Assembly (NCBI RefSeq): GCF_038396755.1
Contig: NZ_CP149822.1
Coordinates: 1,488,001-1,552,000, forward strand
Direction of reading: 5' to 3'
Length of the DNA stretch: 64,000 nt
From: Chitinophaga pollutisoli
Lineage (GTDB): Bacteria > Bacteroidota > Bacteroidia > Chitinophagales > Chitinophagaceae
In this document: in pieces, positions 46,518-56,240 of the stretch
How the letters are laid out: the number at the start of each line of letters is the position of its first letter
How positions within the stretch are numbered: position 1 is the stretch's first letter
Translations under genes and position numbers: made by a program
Notes under the pieces: generated by a model
What the model saw: the letters and a program-made list of their open reading frames with translations, nothing else
The model's database searches: none
What the model was told of the DNA's origin: nothing

Positions 46518-46824
46518 GCCCGGAAAATACAAAAAAACAAGGATTCCAGGGCCAATGGATTCGCTCCCGCGGCACAAAAAAGCCCTGGATGCAATTCGGA
46601 TTGCGGATACAGATCTGCACATGCGTCTTTTCATAAATCCCGGCACCCTCGTATACCGGTTTTCCATTCCACAAATACGGTTTCGTACTTTTTCTCAACA
46701 TTAGCTTTCCGCTAATAACGGCATCCCTTACTTCCTCTTCACAACTATGAAAACCCAGCACCAGCCGGGCTGAATTGGATATAACATTTCGGGCATAACA
46801 AACAACGGATTCAATATATTCCAT
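46450..46824 (-). pseudogene. Internally deleted ADP-ribosyltransferase-like toxin remnant
   Basis: An open frame of 124 residues. Its N-terminal part (LVLGFHSCEEEVRDAVISGK, LMLRKSTKPY) resembles the start of a family I recall, with GxHGC then a GIYFWEN motif. Its later part (GKPVYEGAGIYEKTHVQICI, RNPNCIQGFFVPR) resembles the end of the same family. The middle section, where the GIYFWEN motif should be, is missing, as if deleted in frame. The last 25 codons overlap the malQ start and are probably not real. It lies 13 bases after the 109-residue gene. Assignment to the ART fold is from memory of motifs, so treat it as inference. Confidence 0.55.
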
Positions 46825-46837
46825 TTCTAAGCATGCA

Positions 46838-47167
46838 TCAGACAGATTTTCGCTTTCCCTTTTCCGGCCACCAATTCCCTGTAAGTGTGTAATTCTTCAT
46901 GGTTGTTGTCAATATCCGCCGGGCCTTTTTTGCTTTTACCGGATCAAATTTTTCGCTTGCCGTATATTCTTCCCGTTCTTTTAACAACTCCCGCTTCAAA
47001 GCATCATATCTTTGCCGCGCTTCCTTCGTCAGTTTTCGGGCATCCCAATCATGAATGCCCATATACGCCCGGTATTGCTTCGCATACATCAGATTCGTAA
47101 ATAACAATCGCCGCTCTTCCATCAAAGCAGCACCCAGCAACTCAGTAGTTTCATAACTGTTTGGCAT
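46838..47167 (-). CDS. Small hypothetical protein upstream of the toxin-like remnant
   Basis: A 109-residue charged, helical protein (ALMEERRLLFTNLMYAKQYR, KLTKEARQRYDALKRELLKE). No domain is recognised. There is no signal peptide. It ends 13 bases before the ART-like remnant on the same strand, so the two look like a two-gene unit, and it could have been the antitoxin or a processing partner. It is complete, whereas its neighbour is not. Confidence 0.7.
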   Translation of the reverse strand: MPNSYETTELLGAALMEERRLLFTNLMYAKQYRAYMGIHDWDARKLTKEARQRYDALKRELLKEREEYTASEKFDPVKAKKARRILTTTMKNYTLTGNWWPEKGKRKSV

Positions 47168-47390
47168 AAAATCTGGTTTTTAAATGTACAATACCTCCCC
47201 TGCCGAAACACTTGCTGCTTCAACCCATACTTTTGCCATGGACCCAAAGGCCCATCCACCACATCATGCCGGAAAATGAAAAACATGCACCGACGAAAGG
47301 GAAATGATCATCGGAAAAACCAATATAACGCGTTTTTGATCACAAAATATTTTTTGAAATAAAAATTCGGGATTTACCGTTTTTTGAAAC

Positions 47391-48305
47391 ATGATCCGTA
47401 CCCTGACACTTTGCACCCTGCTCACCGCAGCCTGCTCCAAATCACCTGAAAGCCCCGCCTCGCCGGGCCTCCGCGAACATATCGTTCCGCCATCCACCAC
47501 CCATTCCTCCATCAACACCTACAATAACCCGCATTACGCATACGTCGTACCCGACGATAAACGCCGCGGCCAACTACTGGTATTCCTTCCCGGAACCGGC
47601 GCGGAACCTAAAAACTATCGCAAATTCATACGCCTTGCCGCCGAAAAAGGGCACCATGCCATCGGGCTCATGTATCCCAACGAACCGGCTATCAACCAGT
47701 TCTGTGCTACCTCTGGCGATGTGACCGCCCACTCCCGCGCCCGCCTCGAAATCATCGATGGCGCCGACCGTCATCCCAATGTATCGGTCAACGCCGATAA
47801 CTCCATCATCCACCGGCTGACCGCCCTCCTGCAATACCTGCATCAAAACCACCCCGGCGAAAACTGGGCGCAATTCCTCGCAAACGGCCAGCCCGCCTGG
47901 GAGAAAATCTGCATCGCCGGGCACTCCCAGGGCGCCGGCCATGCCGGCGTGATGGGTAAACATTACCCCCTCGCCCGCGTGATCCTCTTCTCCGGCATGG
48001 ATTACCTCACCAACGGCCAGATTCCCGACTGGGTCACCAACACTACGCGCAGCAACATCTATTACGCGCTCCAACACGAAAAAGACGAGCTCCTCGATAT
48101 ACAAATGGTCAGAACCGCCTGGGCGCACCTCGCCATGGGCATGCCCGCATCGGCCGATCAGTTCATCCCGGCGAATGGCCGCGCGCTTGTCACCAAAGCC
48201 ACACCGGCGTTATTGCTTCCCGCACGCTTCCACAATATGACGGTGGCCGACGTTTTCGTACCCGTTTCCATCGCGGAACAGGCCTGGCTGCACCTCCTGC
48301 AATAA
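47391..48305 (+). CDS. Alpha/beta hydrolase-fold lipoprotein
   Basis: A 304-residue lipoprotein: signal MIRTLTLCTLLTAACS with Cys15 as lipid site. The hydrolase fold shows the oxyanion segment LLVFLPGTGAEPKNYRKFI and the nucleophile elbow GHSQGAGHAG, with Ser as catalytic residue. The late segment PARFHNMTV contains a candidate histidine. It resembles the BPSS1187-type secreted hydrolases. The substrate is not known; it would act at the periplasm or cell surface. Confidence 0.83.
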   Translation: MIRTLTLCTLLTAACSKSPESPASPGLREHIVPPSTTHSSINTYNNPHYAYVVPDDKRRGQLLVFLPGTGAEPKNYRKFIRLAAEKGHHAIGLMYPNEPAINQFCATSGDVTAHSRARLEIIDGADRHPNVSVNADNSIIHRLTALLQYLHQNHPGENWAQFLANGQPAWEKICIAGHSQGAGHAGVMGKHYPLARVILFSGMDYLTNGQIPDWVTNTTRSNIYYALQHEKDELLDIQMVRTAWAHLAMGMPASADQFIPANGRALVTKATPALLLPARFHNMTVADVFVPVSIAEQAWLHLLQ

Positions 48306-48321
48306 AAACTTCCAGGCACGA

Positions 48322-48353
48322 AAAAGCCCGGATGCTTTCGCGTCCGGGCTTTT
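48322..48353. terminator. Bidirectional terminator between the hydrolase and dnaK
   Basis: AAAAGCCCGGA (48322-48332) pairs with TCCGGGCTTTT (48343-48353), with T runs on both strands and convergent genes on either side. Confidence 0.9.
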
Positions 48354-48373
48354 ACTTTTATTCGTAGTGGTCC

Positions 48374-50290
48374 TTATTTCACTTCTTCAAATTCCGCGTC
48401 CGTCACTGTGTCGCCGTTTGTGCCTTGTTGGCCGCCCTGCTGTTGCTGGCCGGCTTGTTCGGGTCCGCCATTGGCGCCGCCCTGTGCCTGGGATGCTTTG
48501 TAGAGCTCTTCGGAAGCGGCTGTCCAGGCAGTGTTCAGCTCGGTCGAAGCAGCTTCGATCTGCGCAATGTCCTGGGTCTTTTGCGCTTCGCGCAGTTTTT
48601 CCAGTGCGGCTTCGATCGGCGCTTTTTTATCAGCGGGGATTTTATCGCCGTACTCTTTCAGCTGCTTTTCGGTCTGGAAGATCAGGCTGTCTGCCTGGTT
48701 GATCTTCTCGATCTTTTCGCGTGCTGCTTTATCTTCCGCTTCGTTGGCCTTGGCCTCGGCTTTCATCTTTTCGATTTCATCCTTATTGAGGCCGCTGCCG
48801 GCTTCGATGCGGATGTTCTGAGATTTGCCGGTGCCCTGGTCTTTCGCGGTCACGTGCAGAATGCCGTTGGCGTCGATGTCGAACACCACTTCGATCTTGG
48901 GCACGCCACGCGGTGCGGGCGGGATATCGTTGAGGATGAAGCGGCCCAGCGTCCTGTTCTGGCTGGCCATGGGGCGCTCGCCTTGCAGTACATGGATTTC
49001 TACGCTCGGCTGGCTATCGGCCGCGGTAGAGAACACTTCGCTCTTTTTCGTGGGGATGGTGGTGTTGGATTCGATCAGCTTCGTCATCACGCCGCCCATG
49101 GTTTCGATACCGAGGGAAAGCGGGGTAACGTCGAGCAGCAGCACATCTTTCACCTCACCGGTGAGTACGCCGCCCTGGATAGCCGCACCTACAGCCACCA
49201 CTTCGTCGGGGTTTACGCCCCTGTTCGGCTTTTTACCGAAGAATTTCTCTACTACTTCCTGGATACGGGGGATACGGGTAGAACCGCCCACCAGTATCAC
49301 TTCGTCGATTTTGCTGACTTCGATACCTGCGTCGGACAATGCTTTACGGCAAGGCTCCAGTGTTCTTTCCACCAGGCTATCGCTCAGCTGTTCGAATTTA
49401 GCGCGGGTCAGTTTCTTCACCAGGTGCTTGGGAACGCCGTCAACAGCCGTGATGTAAGGCAGGTTGATTTCGGTTTCCTGGGAAGAAGACAGTTCGATCT
49501 TCGCTTTTTCAGCGGCCTCTTTCAGGCGCTGCCATGCCATGGGATCTTTGTGCAGGTCAACGGCTTCGTCTTTCTTGAAGTCGTCTGCCAGCCAGTCCAT
49601 GATCACTTTATCGAAGTCGTCGCCGCCCAGGTGGGTGTCGCCGTTGGTGGATTTCACCTCAAACACGCCATCACCCAGTTCGAGGATGGACACGTCGAAG
49701 GTACCGCCACCGAGGTCGAACACGGCGATCATGCTGTCCTGGTGTTTTTTATCCATACCATACGCCAGTGCGGCGGCGGTAGGTTCGTTGATGATACGGC
49801 GAACGGTGAGGCCCGCGATCTCGCCGGCTTCTTTGGTTGCCTGGCGCTGAGCGTCGTTAAAGTAAGCCGGAACGGTGATCACCGCTTCGGTTACTTCCTG
49901 CCCGAGGTAATCCTCTGCCGTTTTCTTCATTTTCTGAAGGATCATAGCAGAAATCTCCTGCGGAGTATATGGCCTGCCGTCTATATCGATGCGGGTAGTG
50001 TTGTTGTCGCCCTTTACCACTTTGTAGCTCACGTGGCTCAGCTCATTGGAAACCTCGTCAAAATGACGGCCCATGAAACGTTTTACCGACATGATGGTGT
50101 TAACGGGATTGGTGATGGCCTGGCGCTTGGCGGGGTCGCCCACCTTTCTTTCTCCGTTCTTCAAAAAAGCCACAACCGAAGGGGTGGTACGGCGCCCTTC
50201 GTCATTGGCGATCACTACCGGTTCGTTGCCTTCCATTACGGCAACGCAAGAGTTGGTAGTACCTAAGTCAATACCTATGATTTTTCCCAT
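48374..50290 (-). CDS. dnaK: Chaperone DnaK (Hsp70)
   Basis: A 638-residue DnaK. The nucleotide-binding domain shows [53 protein letters not shown] and [16 protein letters not shown]. The interdomain linker [18 protein letters not shown] leads to the peptide-binding domain. The C-terminal tail is Gly/Gln-rich and ends TDAEFEEVK, as usual. It folds proteins with DnaJ and GrpE, whose genes are not beside it here. It is a single gene, divergent from the OmpA-type gene. Confidence 0.99.
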   Translation of the reverse strand: MGKIIGIDLGTTNSCVAVMEGNEPVVIANDEGRRTTPSVVAFLKNGERKVGDPAKRQAITNPVNTIMSVKRFMGRHFDEVSNELSHVSYKVVKGDNNTTRIDIDGRPYTPQEISAMILQKMKKTAEDYLGQEVTEAVITVPAYFNDAQRQATKEAGEIAGLTVRRIINEPTAAALAYGMDKKHQDSMIAVFDLGGGTFDVSILELGDGVFEVKSTNGDTHLGGDDFDKVIMDWLADDFKKDEAVDLHKDPMAWQRLKEAAEKAKIELSSSQETEINLPYITAVDGVPKHLVKKLTRAKFEQLSDSLVERTLEPCRKALSDAGIEVSKIDEVILVGGSTRIPRIQEVVEKFFGKKPNRGVNPDEVVAVGAAIQGGVLTGEVKDVLLLDVTPLSLGIETMGGVMTKLIESNTTIPTKKSEVFSTAADSQPSVEIHVLQGERPMASQNRTLGRFILNDIPPAPRGVPKIEVVFDIDANGILHVTAKDQGTGKSQNIRIEAGSGLNKDEIEKMKAEAKANEAEDKAAREKIEKINQADSLIFQTEKQLKEYGDKIPADKKAPIEAALEKLREAQKTQDIAQIEAASTELNTAWTAASEELYKASQAQGGANGGPEQAGQQQQGGQQGTNGDTVTDAEFEEVK

Positions 50291-50491
50291 AAAATAAAAT
50301 TCTCCTTTGTGAAACAGTGTATCCCGGCGGACCGGGCTTATCCTTCTCTGGTCAATGATTATGCCAAGGGCAGACAGTCTGTAAATATGTCAGTTTCTGC
50401 GCAAACAGCTTTGTATATAGAATAAAAAGATGTCTTAAAGATAGAACACACGTCCTTCTTTTTTGTTTTCAAATACGCACACAACCGACAA

Positions 50492-51850
50492 ATGCATATG
50501 AAAAAAACCATGTTACGGTGGGTCATTTGCGCCATGACCGCCTCTCCCCTGCTTAGTGTCGCCCAATCCACCGACCCCGCCCCCAATAAACACAGCAGCC
50601 TCTTCGGCGGCGGTGGCATGAGTTACCGGACCTTCTCCCTCGGCATCAATGGCGGTGTTACCGCACCCTCCGTGCTCATCGGAGGCAGCAACGATTTCAC
50701 CAAATCCAAAGTAGGATATGGCTACGGCGCCTACGCCAAATGGCAGCTGCTGCACTTCTTCGCCCTCCGCGCCGATTATATGGGCGGGCGCATCCAGGGC
50801 GACCAGAGCCGCGATCTCGGCAATGGGCGCCCCCCGGGCCGCGACGTTGAGTCGTTCGAAACACGGCTGAAATACACCGCCACCCTTTCCGGCGTGTTCA
50901 ATTTCGCTTCCATCAACTGGGCCTACCGCAAACCCATCGCCCAGCTGTACGCGTCCGTGGGCGGCGGACTGGCCGGCTATAGCCCCAGGATCACGCCGCC
51001 CGGCGGCTCCGAAACGGAGTATAAAACCGACGGGAATATCAAGGAACTCATCATCCCCGTTGGCGCTGGCATCAAATTCAGGCTCAACGACTTCATGAAC
51101 CTCGACCTCGGGTACACCATGAACTTCCTCGATGCCGACAACTTCGACGGGTTTAATTACGGCCCCTCCAAGGACCGCTTCTCCTACGGCTACGCCGGCC
51201 TCGAATTCGCCCTCGGCGCCCGCACAAAGCCCCAGCTGCAGTGGCATAACGGTCCGGCAATCATGTACGACGACATGCTTGCCCAACGCGATCAACTCCG
51301 CCTGGAACTCGAAGCCGAGAAGAACAACAACGCCAAACTGGCCGCTGATGTAGCAAAACTGCAGGTAGACAGCGATGGGGACGGGGTTTCCGATATTTTC
51401 GACAAATGCCCGAATACGCCTGCCGGCGACAGGGTAGACGGATCCGGTTGCTCCCTGCCCAAGCCCGACACTGCCCGCCCCGTTCAGGTGATTATCACCG
51501 ACGACGACCGCCGGCTCGTGCGGAACGCCATCGACAACCTGGAGTTTGAGACCGGCAAATCCAATATCCGGCCCAAATCCCACGCCTCGCTCGACGAAGT
51601 GGCGGCGCTCCTCATCCGCAAAAACCTTAGCCTCAAACTGGCCGGGCATACTGACAATACCGGCAACCGCGCCCTCAATATGCGGCTGTCCAAAGACCGG
51701 GCGGAGTCCGTGAAATCCTACCTCGTCGGCAAGGGTGTGAACCCCAGCCGCATTGAAGCCACCGGTTACGGCCAGGATCAGCCCATTGCTTCCAATAAAA
51801 CGGCGGCAGGCCGGCAACAGAACCGCCGCGTCGAATTCACCATCTACTAA
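50492..51850 (+). CDS. OmpA family outer membrane protein with calcium-binding-type repeat
   Basis: A 452-residue outer-membrane protein. A signal peptide (MHMKKTMLRWVICAMTASPLLSVAQ) is followed by an eight-stranded-type barrel to about 265, a coiled segment (RLELEAEKNNNAKLAADVAK) and a thrombospondin type 3 motif (DSDGDGVSDIFDKCPNTPAG). The C-terminal OmpA domain follows (LEFETGKSNIRPKSHASLDE, GHTDNTGNRALNMRLSKDRA), which binds peptidoglycan. Two ATG codons, 50492 and 50498, can serve as start. It is probably cell-wall anchored. Confidence 0.94.
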   Translation: MHMKKTMLRWVICAMTASPLLSVAQSTDPAPNKHSSLFGGGGMSYRTFSLGINGGVTAPSVLIGGSNDFTKSKVGYGYGAYAKWQLLHFFALRADYMGGRIQGDQSRDLGNGRPPGRDVESFETRLKYTATLSGVFNFASINWAYRKPIAQLYASVGGGLAGYSPRITPPGGSETEYKTDGNIKELIIPVGAGIKFRLNDFMNLDLGYTMNFLDADNFDGFNYGPSKDRFSYGYAGLEFALGARTKPQLQWHNGPAIMYDDMLAQRDQLRLELEAEKNNNAKLAADVAKLQVDSDGDGVSDIFDKCPNTPAGDRVDGSGCSLPKPDTARPVQVIITDDDRRLVRNAIDNLEFETGKSNIRPKSHASLDEVAALLIRKNLSLKLAGHTDNTGNRALNMRLSKDRAESVKSYLVGKGVNPSRIEATGYGQDQPIASNKTAAGRQQNRRVEFTIY

Positions 51851-51886
51851 AAAGCTGCATTTCAGCATAAATGACAACCTGTCAAC

Positions 51887-51918
51887 AGCCCTTCCGCACT
51901 CCGGAAGGGCTTTTTTTC
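51887..51918 (+). terminator. Terminator after the OmpA-type gene
   Basis: AGCCCTTCCG (51887-51896) pairs with CGGAAGGGCT (51902-51911), followed by a T run. Confidence 0.9.
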
Positions 51919-51965
51919 GCTTCGGCATACATTTTGTTAAATCAACCCTGCCATTTTAACATATT

Positions 51966-52550
51966 ATGAAAAATTCAGTTCTCTTAGTCCTGACTGTATG
52001 CCTCTTATCCGTGGCTGCCCGAGCCCAGCAAGTTAATTTCGGGCTTAAGGGTGGTCTTAACGTTGCCAAATTCACGAATGTAGACAGAACCAAAGCCCGC
52101 GCGGGCATCTATTTCGGCGGATTCGCGCGGGTAGGTCTCACCGAAAACTGGAGCATCCAGCCGGAGCTGGTGTATTCCGGCCAGGGGTTTGTCGCCGACC
52201 CTCCAATCATCGAAAACCATACGGTTGCCGTGAATTATATCAACCTGCCCATCATGGCGCAGTATCATTTCATACCCGAATTCTACCTGGAAGCCGGTCC
52301 GCAGATTGGGTTCAAAGTAGCCGCCAAAGTGAAAAACGACGGTAATTCCTTCGACGTGGGCGAAAATTACCGGGGCGTGGATCTGGGCCTGGGCTTCGGT
52401 CTTGGGTATGATTTCGATTTTGGTTTGGGTGTAAACGCACGATATAATTTCGGGCTCACCAACGCTGCCGACGGCGATGACAAGCACGCCAATTCCGTAG
52501 CGCAGTTCGGCGTATCCTACACCTTCGGCAAGTTCCGCCTGAAAAAATAA
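51966..52550 (+). CDS. Outer membrane beta-barrel (porin-family) protein
   Basis: A 194-residue protein with signal peptide (MKNSVLLVLTVCLLSVAARAQ) and an eight-stranded outer-membrane barrel of the PF13568 type: VNFGLKGGLNVAKFTN, GGFARVGLTENWSIQPELVYSGQGF, INLPIMAQYHF and a last strand ending FGKFRLKK. Such small barrels are abundant in Bacteroidota and have no assigned function. Confidence 0.9.
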   Translation: MKNSVLLVLTVCLLSVAARAQQVNFGLKGGLNVAKFTNVDRTKARAGIYFGGFARVGLTENWSIQPELVYSGQGFVADPPIIENHTVAVNYINLPIMAQYHFIPEFYLEAGPQIGFKVAAKVKNDGNSFDVGENYRGVDLGLGFGLGYDFDFGLGVNARYNFGLTNAADGDDKHANSVAQFGVSYTFGKFRLKK

Positions 52551-52657
52551 TAAAGGTATTAGCCTGTAAAACCCGAAGCAGCGTGCCGTATGGCCGCTGC
52601 TCTTTTTGCCCTTCCTGATCGTTACCTTTGCCGTCTACCATTACAATAAGCATTTTC

Positions 52658-54589
52658 ATGAGCGTAGTTGCTTCCATCAAACAGGCCGCCGCGGCGGCAG
52701 TACGGGCGCTGTACCAGCAGCCCTTCACCGCGGCGGATGTATCCGTCAACACCACCAAGCCCGAATTCGAAGGCGAGTATACCATCGTTGTGTTCCCCTT
52801 TACGAAATTCAGCCGCCAGAAGCCCGAAGAAACCGGGCAAGCCCTCGGCGCCTGGCTGGCGGAAAACCATCCGGACCTCGTGGCCGGTTTCAATGTAGTG
52901 AAAGGCTTCCTCAACCTCACCGTGCACGACCAGTTCTGGACGGCGTTTGTGCAGGAGGCGCACCATAACGTTAACGTGGGCCAGCAGCCCGCCAACGGCA
53001 AAAAGGTGATGGTGGAATATTCTTCCCCCAACACCAACAAACCCCTCCACCTGGGGCACCTCCGCAACAACTTCCTCGGCTTCTCCGTGTCGGAAATCCT
53101 CAAAGCCAACGGCAACGAGGTGATCAAGGCCAACCTGGTGAACGACCGCGGCATTCATATCTGCAAATCCATGCTGGCCTGGCAGCTCTTTGCGCATGGC
53201 GATACGCCGGAGTCGACGGGTATAAAAGGCGACCACCTGGTAGGGGATTACTACGTCCATTTCGAATCCATCCTGCGCGACCAGGCCGAACCGATCATCT
53301 CCCGCGTACTGGAAGGCAATTTCAAAGATTTCGAAGGCGAACAACTGGAAAGGATCACCAAACTCCACACCGCGCTGCATAAGCCAGAAGTGCAGAACGA
53401 CGCCGAGAAGTCCGGGAAGATCAAAGACGAAATCAAGGAACTCTCCCGCAACCGCACCGAGATCATGCAGCAGGCCAAAATCATGCTGCAGCAGTGGGAA
53501 GCCGGTAATCCCGAAGTCCGCGCGCTCTGGCAAACGATGAACAGCTGGGTGTACGAAGGTTTTGAAAAGACTTACCAGCGCCTGGGCATCGATTTCGACA
53601 AAATGTATTTCGAAAGCAATACTTACCTGCTGGGGAAAGATGTGGTGGAAGAAGGCCTCCGCAAGGGCGTTTTCTTCAAAAAAGCCGATAACTCCGTGTG
53701 GATCGACCTCACCGCCGACGGGCTCGACGAAAAGCTCGTGCTCCGTGGCGACGGCACTTCCGTGTACATCACCCAGGACATCGGTACCGCGCGCCTCAAA
53801 TACGACGACTACCAGATGGACCAAAGCATCTACGTGGTGGCCGACGAGCAGAATTACCACTTCAAGGTGCTGAAACTCATCATGCAGAAGCTCGGCGAGC
53901 CCTCGGCCGACGGTATCGCCCACCTCTCCTACGGTATGGTGGAACTGCCGCACGGGCGGATGAAAAGCCGCGAAGGCACCGTGGTGGACGCAGACGACCT
54001 GGTGGAAGAAATGGTGAGCACCGCCGCCAGATACACCGAAGAACTCGGTAAAGTGAAAGATTTCACGGAAGAAGAATTGCGCGAACTGTACGAAACCATC
54101 GGGCTCGGCGCCATGAAATTTTTCCTTCTGAAAGTGGACCCGAAAAAGAAAATGGTCTTCAACCCGGAAGAATCCATCGATATCCATGGCTTCACCGGTC
54201 CGTTCATTCAATACAGCCACGCCCGTATCCGCTCGATCCTGCGCGAATTTTCGGCGGAAGACCTCGCGTCGCTGGCTTCCTACCGCCATACCGGCGCCCT
54301 CCTGCCCATGGAAAAGGAGCTGATCAAGATCAACGAACAGTTCGGTGAAGTGCTGGCGGAAGCCGGCCGCGAAATGAGCCCCTCCGTGATCGCGAACTAC
54401 GCCTTCCTCCTGGCGCAAACCTTCAACTCGTTCTACGCCAAAAAGGAAAGCGGGAAATACATTTACTCCGTCCGCGACGCCGAAAGCGAAGACAAGCGCA
54501 AGCTGCGCCTGCAGATCGCTTCACTGACCGCCAATACCATCCGCCAATCCATGAAGTTGCTGGGTATCCGGGTGCCTGAAAGAATGTAG
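52658..54589 (+). CDS. argS: Arginyl-tRNA synthetase
   Basis: A 643-residue class I aminoacyl-tRNA synthetase. The N-terminal additional domain covers about 1-110. The HIGH-type motif is HLGH in EYSSPNTNKPLHLGHLRNN. The KMSKS-type signal is GRMKSREGT. The anticodon-binding DALR domain has the terminus LRLQIASLTANTIRQSMKLL. The ATG at 52658 begins MSVVASIKQAAAAAV, matching the family start; the frame opens ten codons earlier. It charges tRNA-Arg and is essential. Confidence 0.98.
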   Translation: MSVVASIKQAAAAAVRALYQQPFTAADVSVNTTKPEFEGEYTIVVFPFTKFSRQKPEETGQALGAWLAENHPDLVAGFNVVKGFLNLTVHDQFWTAFVQEAHHNVNVGQQPANGKKVMVEYSSPNTNKPLHLGHLRNNFLGFSVSEILKANGNEVIKANLVNDRGIHICKSMLAWQLFAHGDTPESTGIKGDHLVGDYYVHFESILRDQAEPIISRVLEGNFKDFEGEQLERITKLHTALHKPEVQNDAEKSGKIKDEIKELSRNRTEIMQQAKIMLQQWEAGNPEVRALWQTMNSWVYEGFEKTYQRLGIDFDKMYFESNTYLLGKDVVEEGLRKGVFFKKADNSVWIDLTADGLDEKLVLRGDGTSVYITQDIGTARLKYDDYQMDQSIYVVADEQNYHFKVLKLIMQKLGEPSADGIAHLSYGMVELPHGRMKSREGTVVDADDLVEEMVSTAARYTEELGKVKDFTEEELRELYETIGLGAMKFFLLKVDPKKKMVFNPEESIDIHGFTGPFIQYSHARIRSILREFSAEDLASLASYRHTGALLPMEKELIKINEQFGEVLAEAGREMSPSVIANYAFLLAQTFNSFYAKKESGKYIYSVRDAESEDKRKLRLQIASLTANTIRQSMKLLGIRVPERM

Positions 54590-54605
54590 GACATCAAGAA
54601 ACTGC

Positions 54606-54639
54606 CGAAATGTCAATGACGCCTGTCATTGACATTTCG
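54606..54639. terminator. Perfect hairpin between argS and the TPR gene
   Basis: CGAAATGTCAATGAC and GTCATTGACATTTCG form a perfect 15-bp stem with a GCCT loop between convergent genes. There is no T run, so it may be a transcript-end stabiliser or a weak bidirectional terminator. Confidence 0.6.
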
Positions 54640-54653
54640 TTCAGCCTGTAGTG

Positions 54654-55655
54654 TTAATGCAACTGCATCGCCTGATCGCAAATGCTTTGTCCCTTCACCA
54701 CTTCCCCCGAGCATATATAAGATTTTCCGAGCATGAACATGGCGAACGCGTTCTGCGGTTGCAGCACGAGTATCCTGTTCCATTGCATGGCGGCCTGTAC
54801 GTAATTTTGCTGTTTAAAGTAGGCATGGGCGAGCTGTTGCATGATGCGGATGTCGGAACTCCGCAGCTGCAGTGCTTTCTTAAAATTTTGAATGGCGTTG
54901 TCGTATGCGGCCTGTTGCAGGTAAGCCGTTCCCAGGTTTACATAAAGATCTGCATCGCCGGAAGTTCCGTACCTGGCAGCCATTTCGAATGCGCCGGCGG
55001 CGTTTTTGTAGTTTTCCATGTTAAAATGCATCATTCCTGATTCCAAATATAAATCCGCAGACGTACTGTCTGCCTTCAGTGCTTTTTCGTAAATTCTGAG
55101 TGCCGCGCCATAATTCTCTTCCTGCGCATACAGGCGCGCCAGCGTTTTGCAGATCATGGGCTGCAGGGGATCTTCCGCCAGCGAGCGCTCCAGCGCCCGG
55201 ATGGATTCCGCGGCATGGTCGAGCGAGGCGTAACTCATGCCGATGATCGCATCCATATGCGGAACGTCCAGCTCCCGGGCGCGCAAAGCCCAGGCGAGCG
55301 CATCTTCCCAGGCCTTTTCCTCGTAATACACCTCCGCAAGCCCTGCCATCGCATACCTTTCCTCCGGCACTTCCGCCAGCAATTGCAGGTATTGCTGCCG
55401 GGCCAGCTCCCGGTTTTGCCGCAACCGGTGCAAAACCGCCAGCTGCAGATACGGCGCCGCATACTTCCGGTTGGCCCCGATGGCGTCTGCAAAGCAACGC
55501 TCCGCGTCGTCCAGCCGGCCTTCCAGCATGCATTGTTCTCCCTTCTTGTATAAATCGGTAGCACGGTCGCGTCCGGACGGAGCAACCGTAGCGGCCATCG
55601 GCTCAGTAGCCGCGCCGGCGAGGCATAGGATAAGGATACAGCGGTATAGGAACAT
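54654..55655 (-). CDS. Exported TPR protein
   Basis: A 333-residue protein with signal peptide (MFLYRCILILCLAGAATEPM) and about eight tetratricopeptide repeats covering the rest, for example LYKKGEQCMLEGRLDDAERCF, ENYGAALRIYEKALKADSTSADLY and YVQAAMQWNRILVLQPQNAF. It is probably a periplasmic interaction protein. It follows cdd on the same strand with a 39-base gap, so cotranscription is plausible, but no functional link is evident. Confidence 0.88.
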   Translation of the reverse strand: MFLYRCILILCLAGAATEPMAATVAPSGRDRATDLYKKGEQCMLEGRLDDAERCFADAIGANRKYAAPYLQLAVLHRLRQNRELARQQYLQLLAEVPEERYAMAGLAEVYYEEKAWEDALAWALRARELDVPHMDAIIGMSYASLDHAAESIRALERSLAEDPLQPMICKTLARLYAQEENYGAALRIYEKALKADSTSADLYLESGMMHFNMENYKNAAGAFEMAARYGTSGDADLYVNLGTAYLQQAAYDNAIQNFKKALQLRSSDIRIMQQLAHAYFKQQNYVQAAMQWNRILVLQPQNAFAMFMLGKSYICSGEVVKGQSICDQAMQLH

Positions 55656-55694
55656 GGTTCAATGTGCTAAGGCACCGAACCAAATATATATAAT

Positions 55695-56183
55695 TTATTT
55701 CATACTTTTTGCAGAAAATGATAAAGGCATCAGGTCGGCGCTGTCGGCCACCACGATCACCTTTCCCGTCTGTCCCGCCAGGATCAGCCGGATGGGTCGG
55801 GAAAACCGGGCCGTGTACTCCATGAGCGTCTGCCGGCAGATGCCGCAGGGCGCGATAGGCTCGGTAGAAGGCGCCAGCTCGTTGTCGTAGCTAACGGCGA
55901 TGGCCAGCACGGGAAGGTTCGGGAACAGGCTGGAGGCGGCGGAAAGAACGGTCCGCTCGGCGCAGATCCCCACAGGGTAACTGGCGTTTTCCTGATTGGT
56001 GCCGGTGAGGATTTCCCCGCTTTCCAGAAGCGCGGCGGCCCCCACCCGGAAGCGGGAATAAGGCGCATAGGCGTCTTTCGTGGCGCTGCGGGCCTGACGG
56101 AGCAGGGCGGCGTCTTCGGGCGGAAGGGCACTGCTGTCTGCATATGTCTCGAACTCGATGATGTGCCGGGTTTTTGTTTCCAT
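55695..56183 (-). CDS. cdd: Cytidine deaminase
   Basis: A 162-residue zinc-dependent homotetrameric-type cytidine deaminase in pyrimidine salvage. The zinc site is VGICAERTVL (Cys ligand and catalytic Glu) and PCGICRQ (two Cys). YAPYSRFRVGAA and GTNQENASYPVGICAERT are the substrate-binding lines. The start ATG at 56183 precedes the IS110 element by about 50 bases, so its upstream promoter may have been separated or altered by the insertion. Confidence 0.95.
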   Translation of the reverse strand: METKTRHIIEFETYADSSALPPEDAALLRQARSATKDAYAPYSRFRVGAAALLESGEILTGTNQENASYPVGICAERTVLSAASSLFPNLPVLAIAVSYDNELAPSTEPIAPCGICRQTLMEYTARFSRPIRLILAGQTGKVIVVADSADLMPLSFSAKSMK

Positions 56184-56240
56184 GGACGGGTGTTTACATA
56201 AAAAAAGGTACTGTTTAGAATTCCAAGAAAAACAGGAACT

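Noticed and set aside
48425..50266. A 613-codon open frame opposite dnaK
   Set aside because: A known type of false frame opposite dnaK; the opposite strand encodes a full Hsp70.
52622..54418. A 598-codon open frame opposite argS
   Set aside because: The argS frame has all synthetase motifs; the opposite frame has none.
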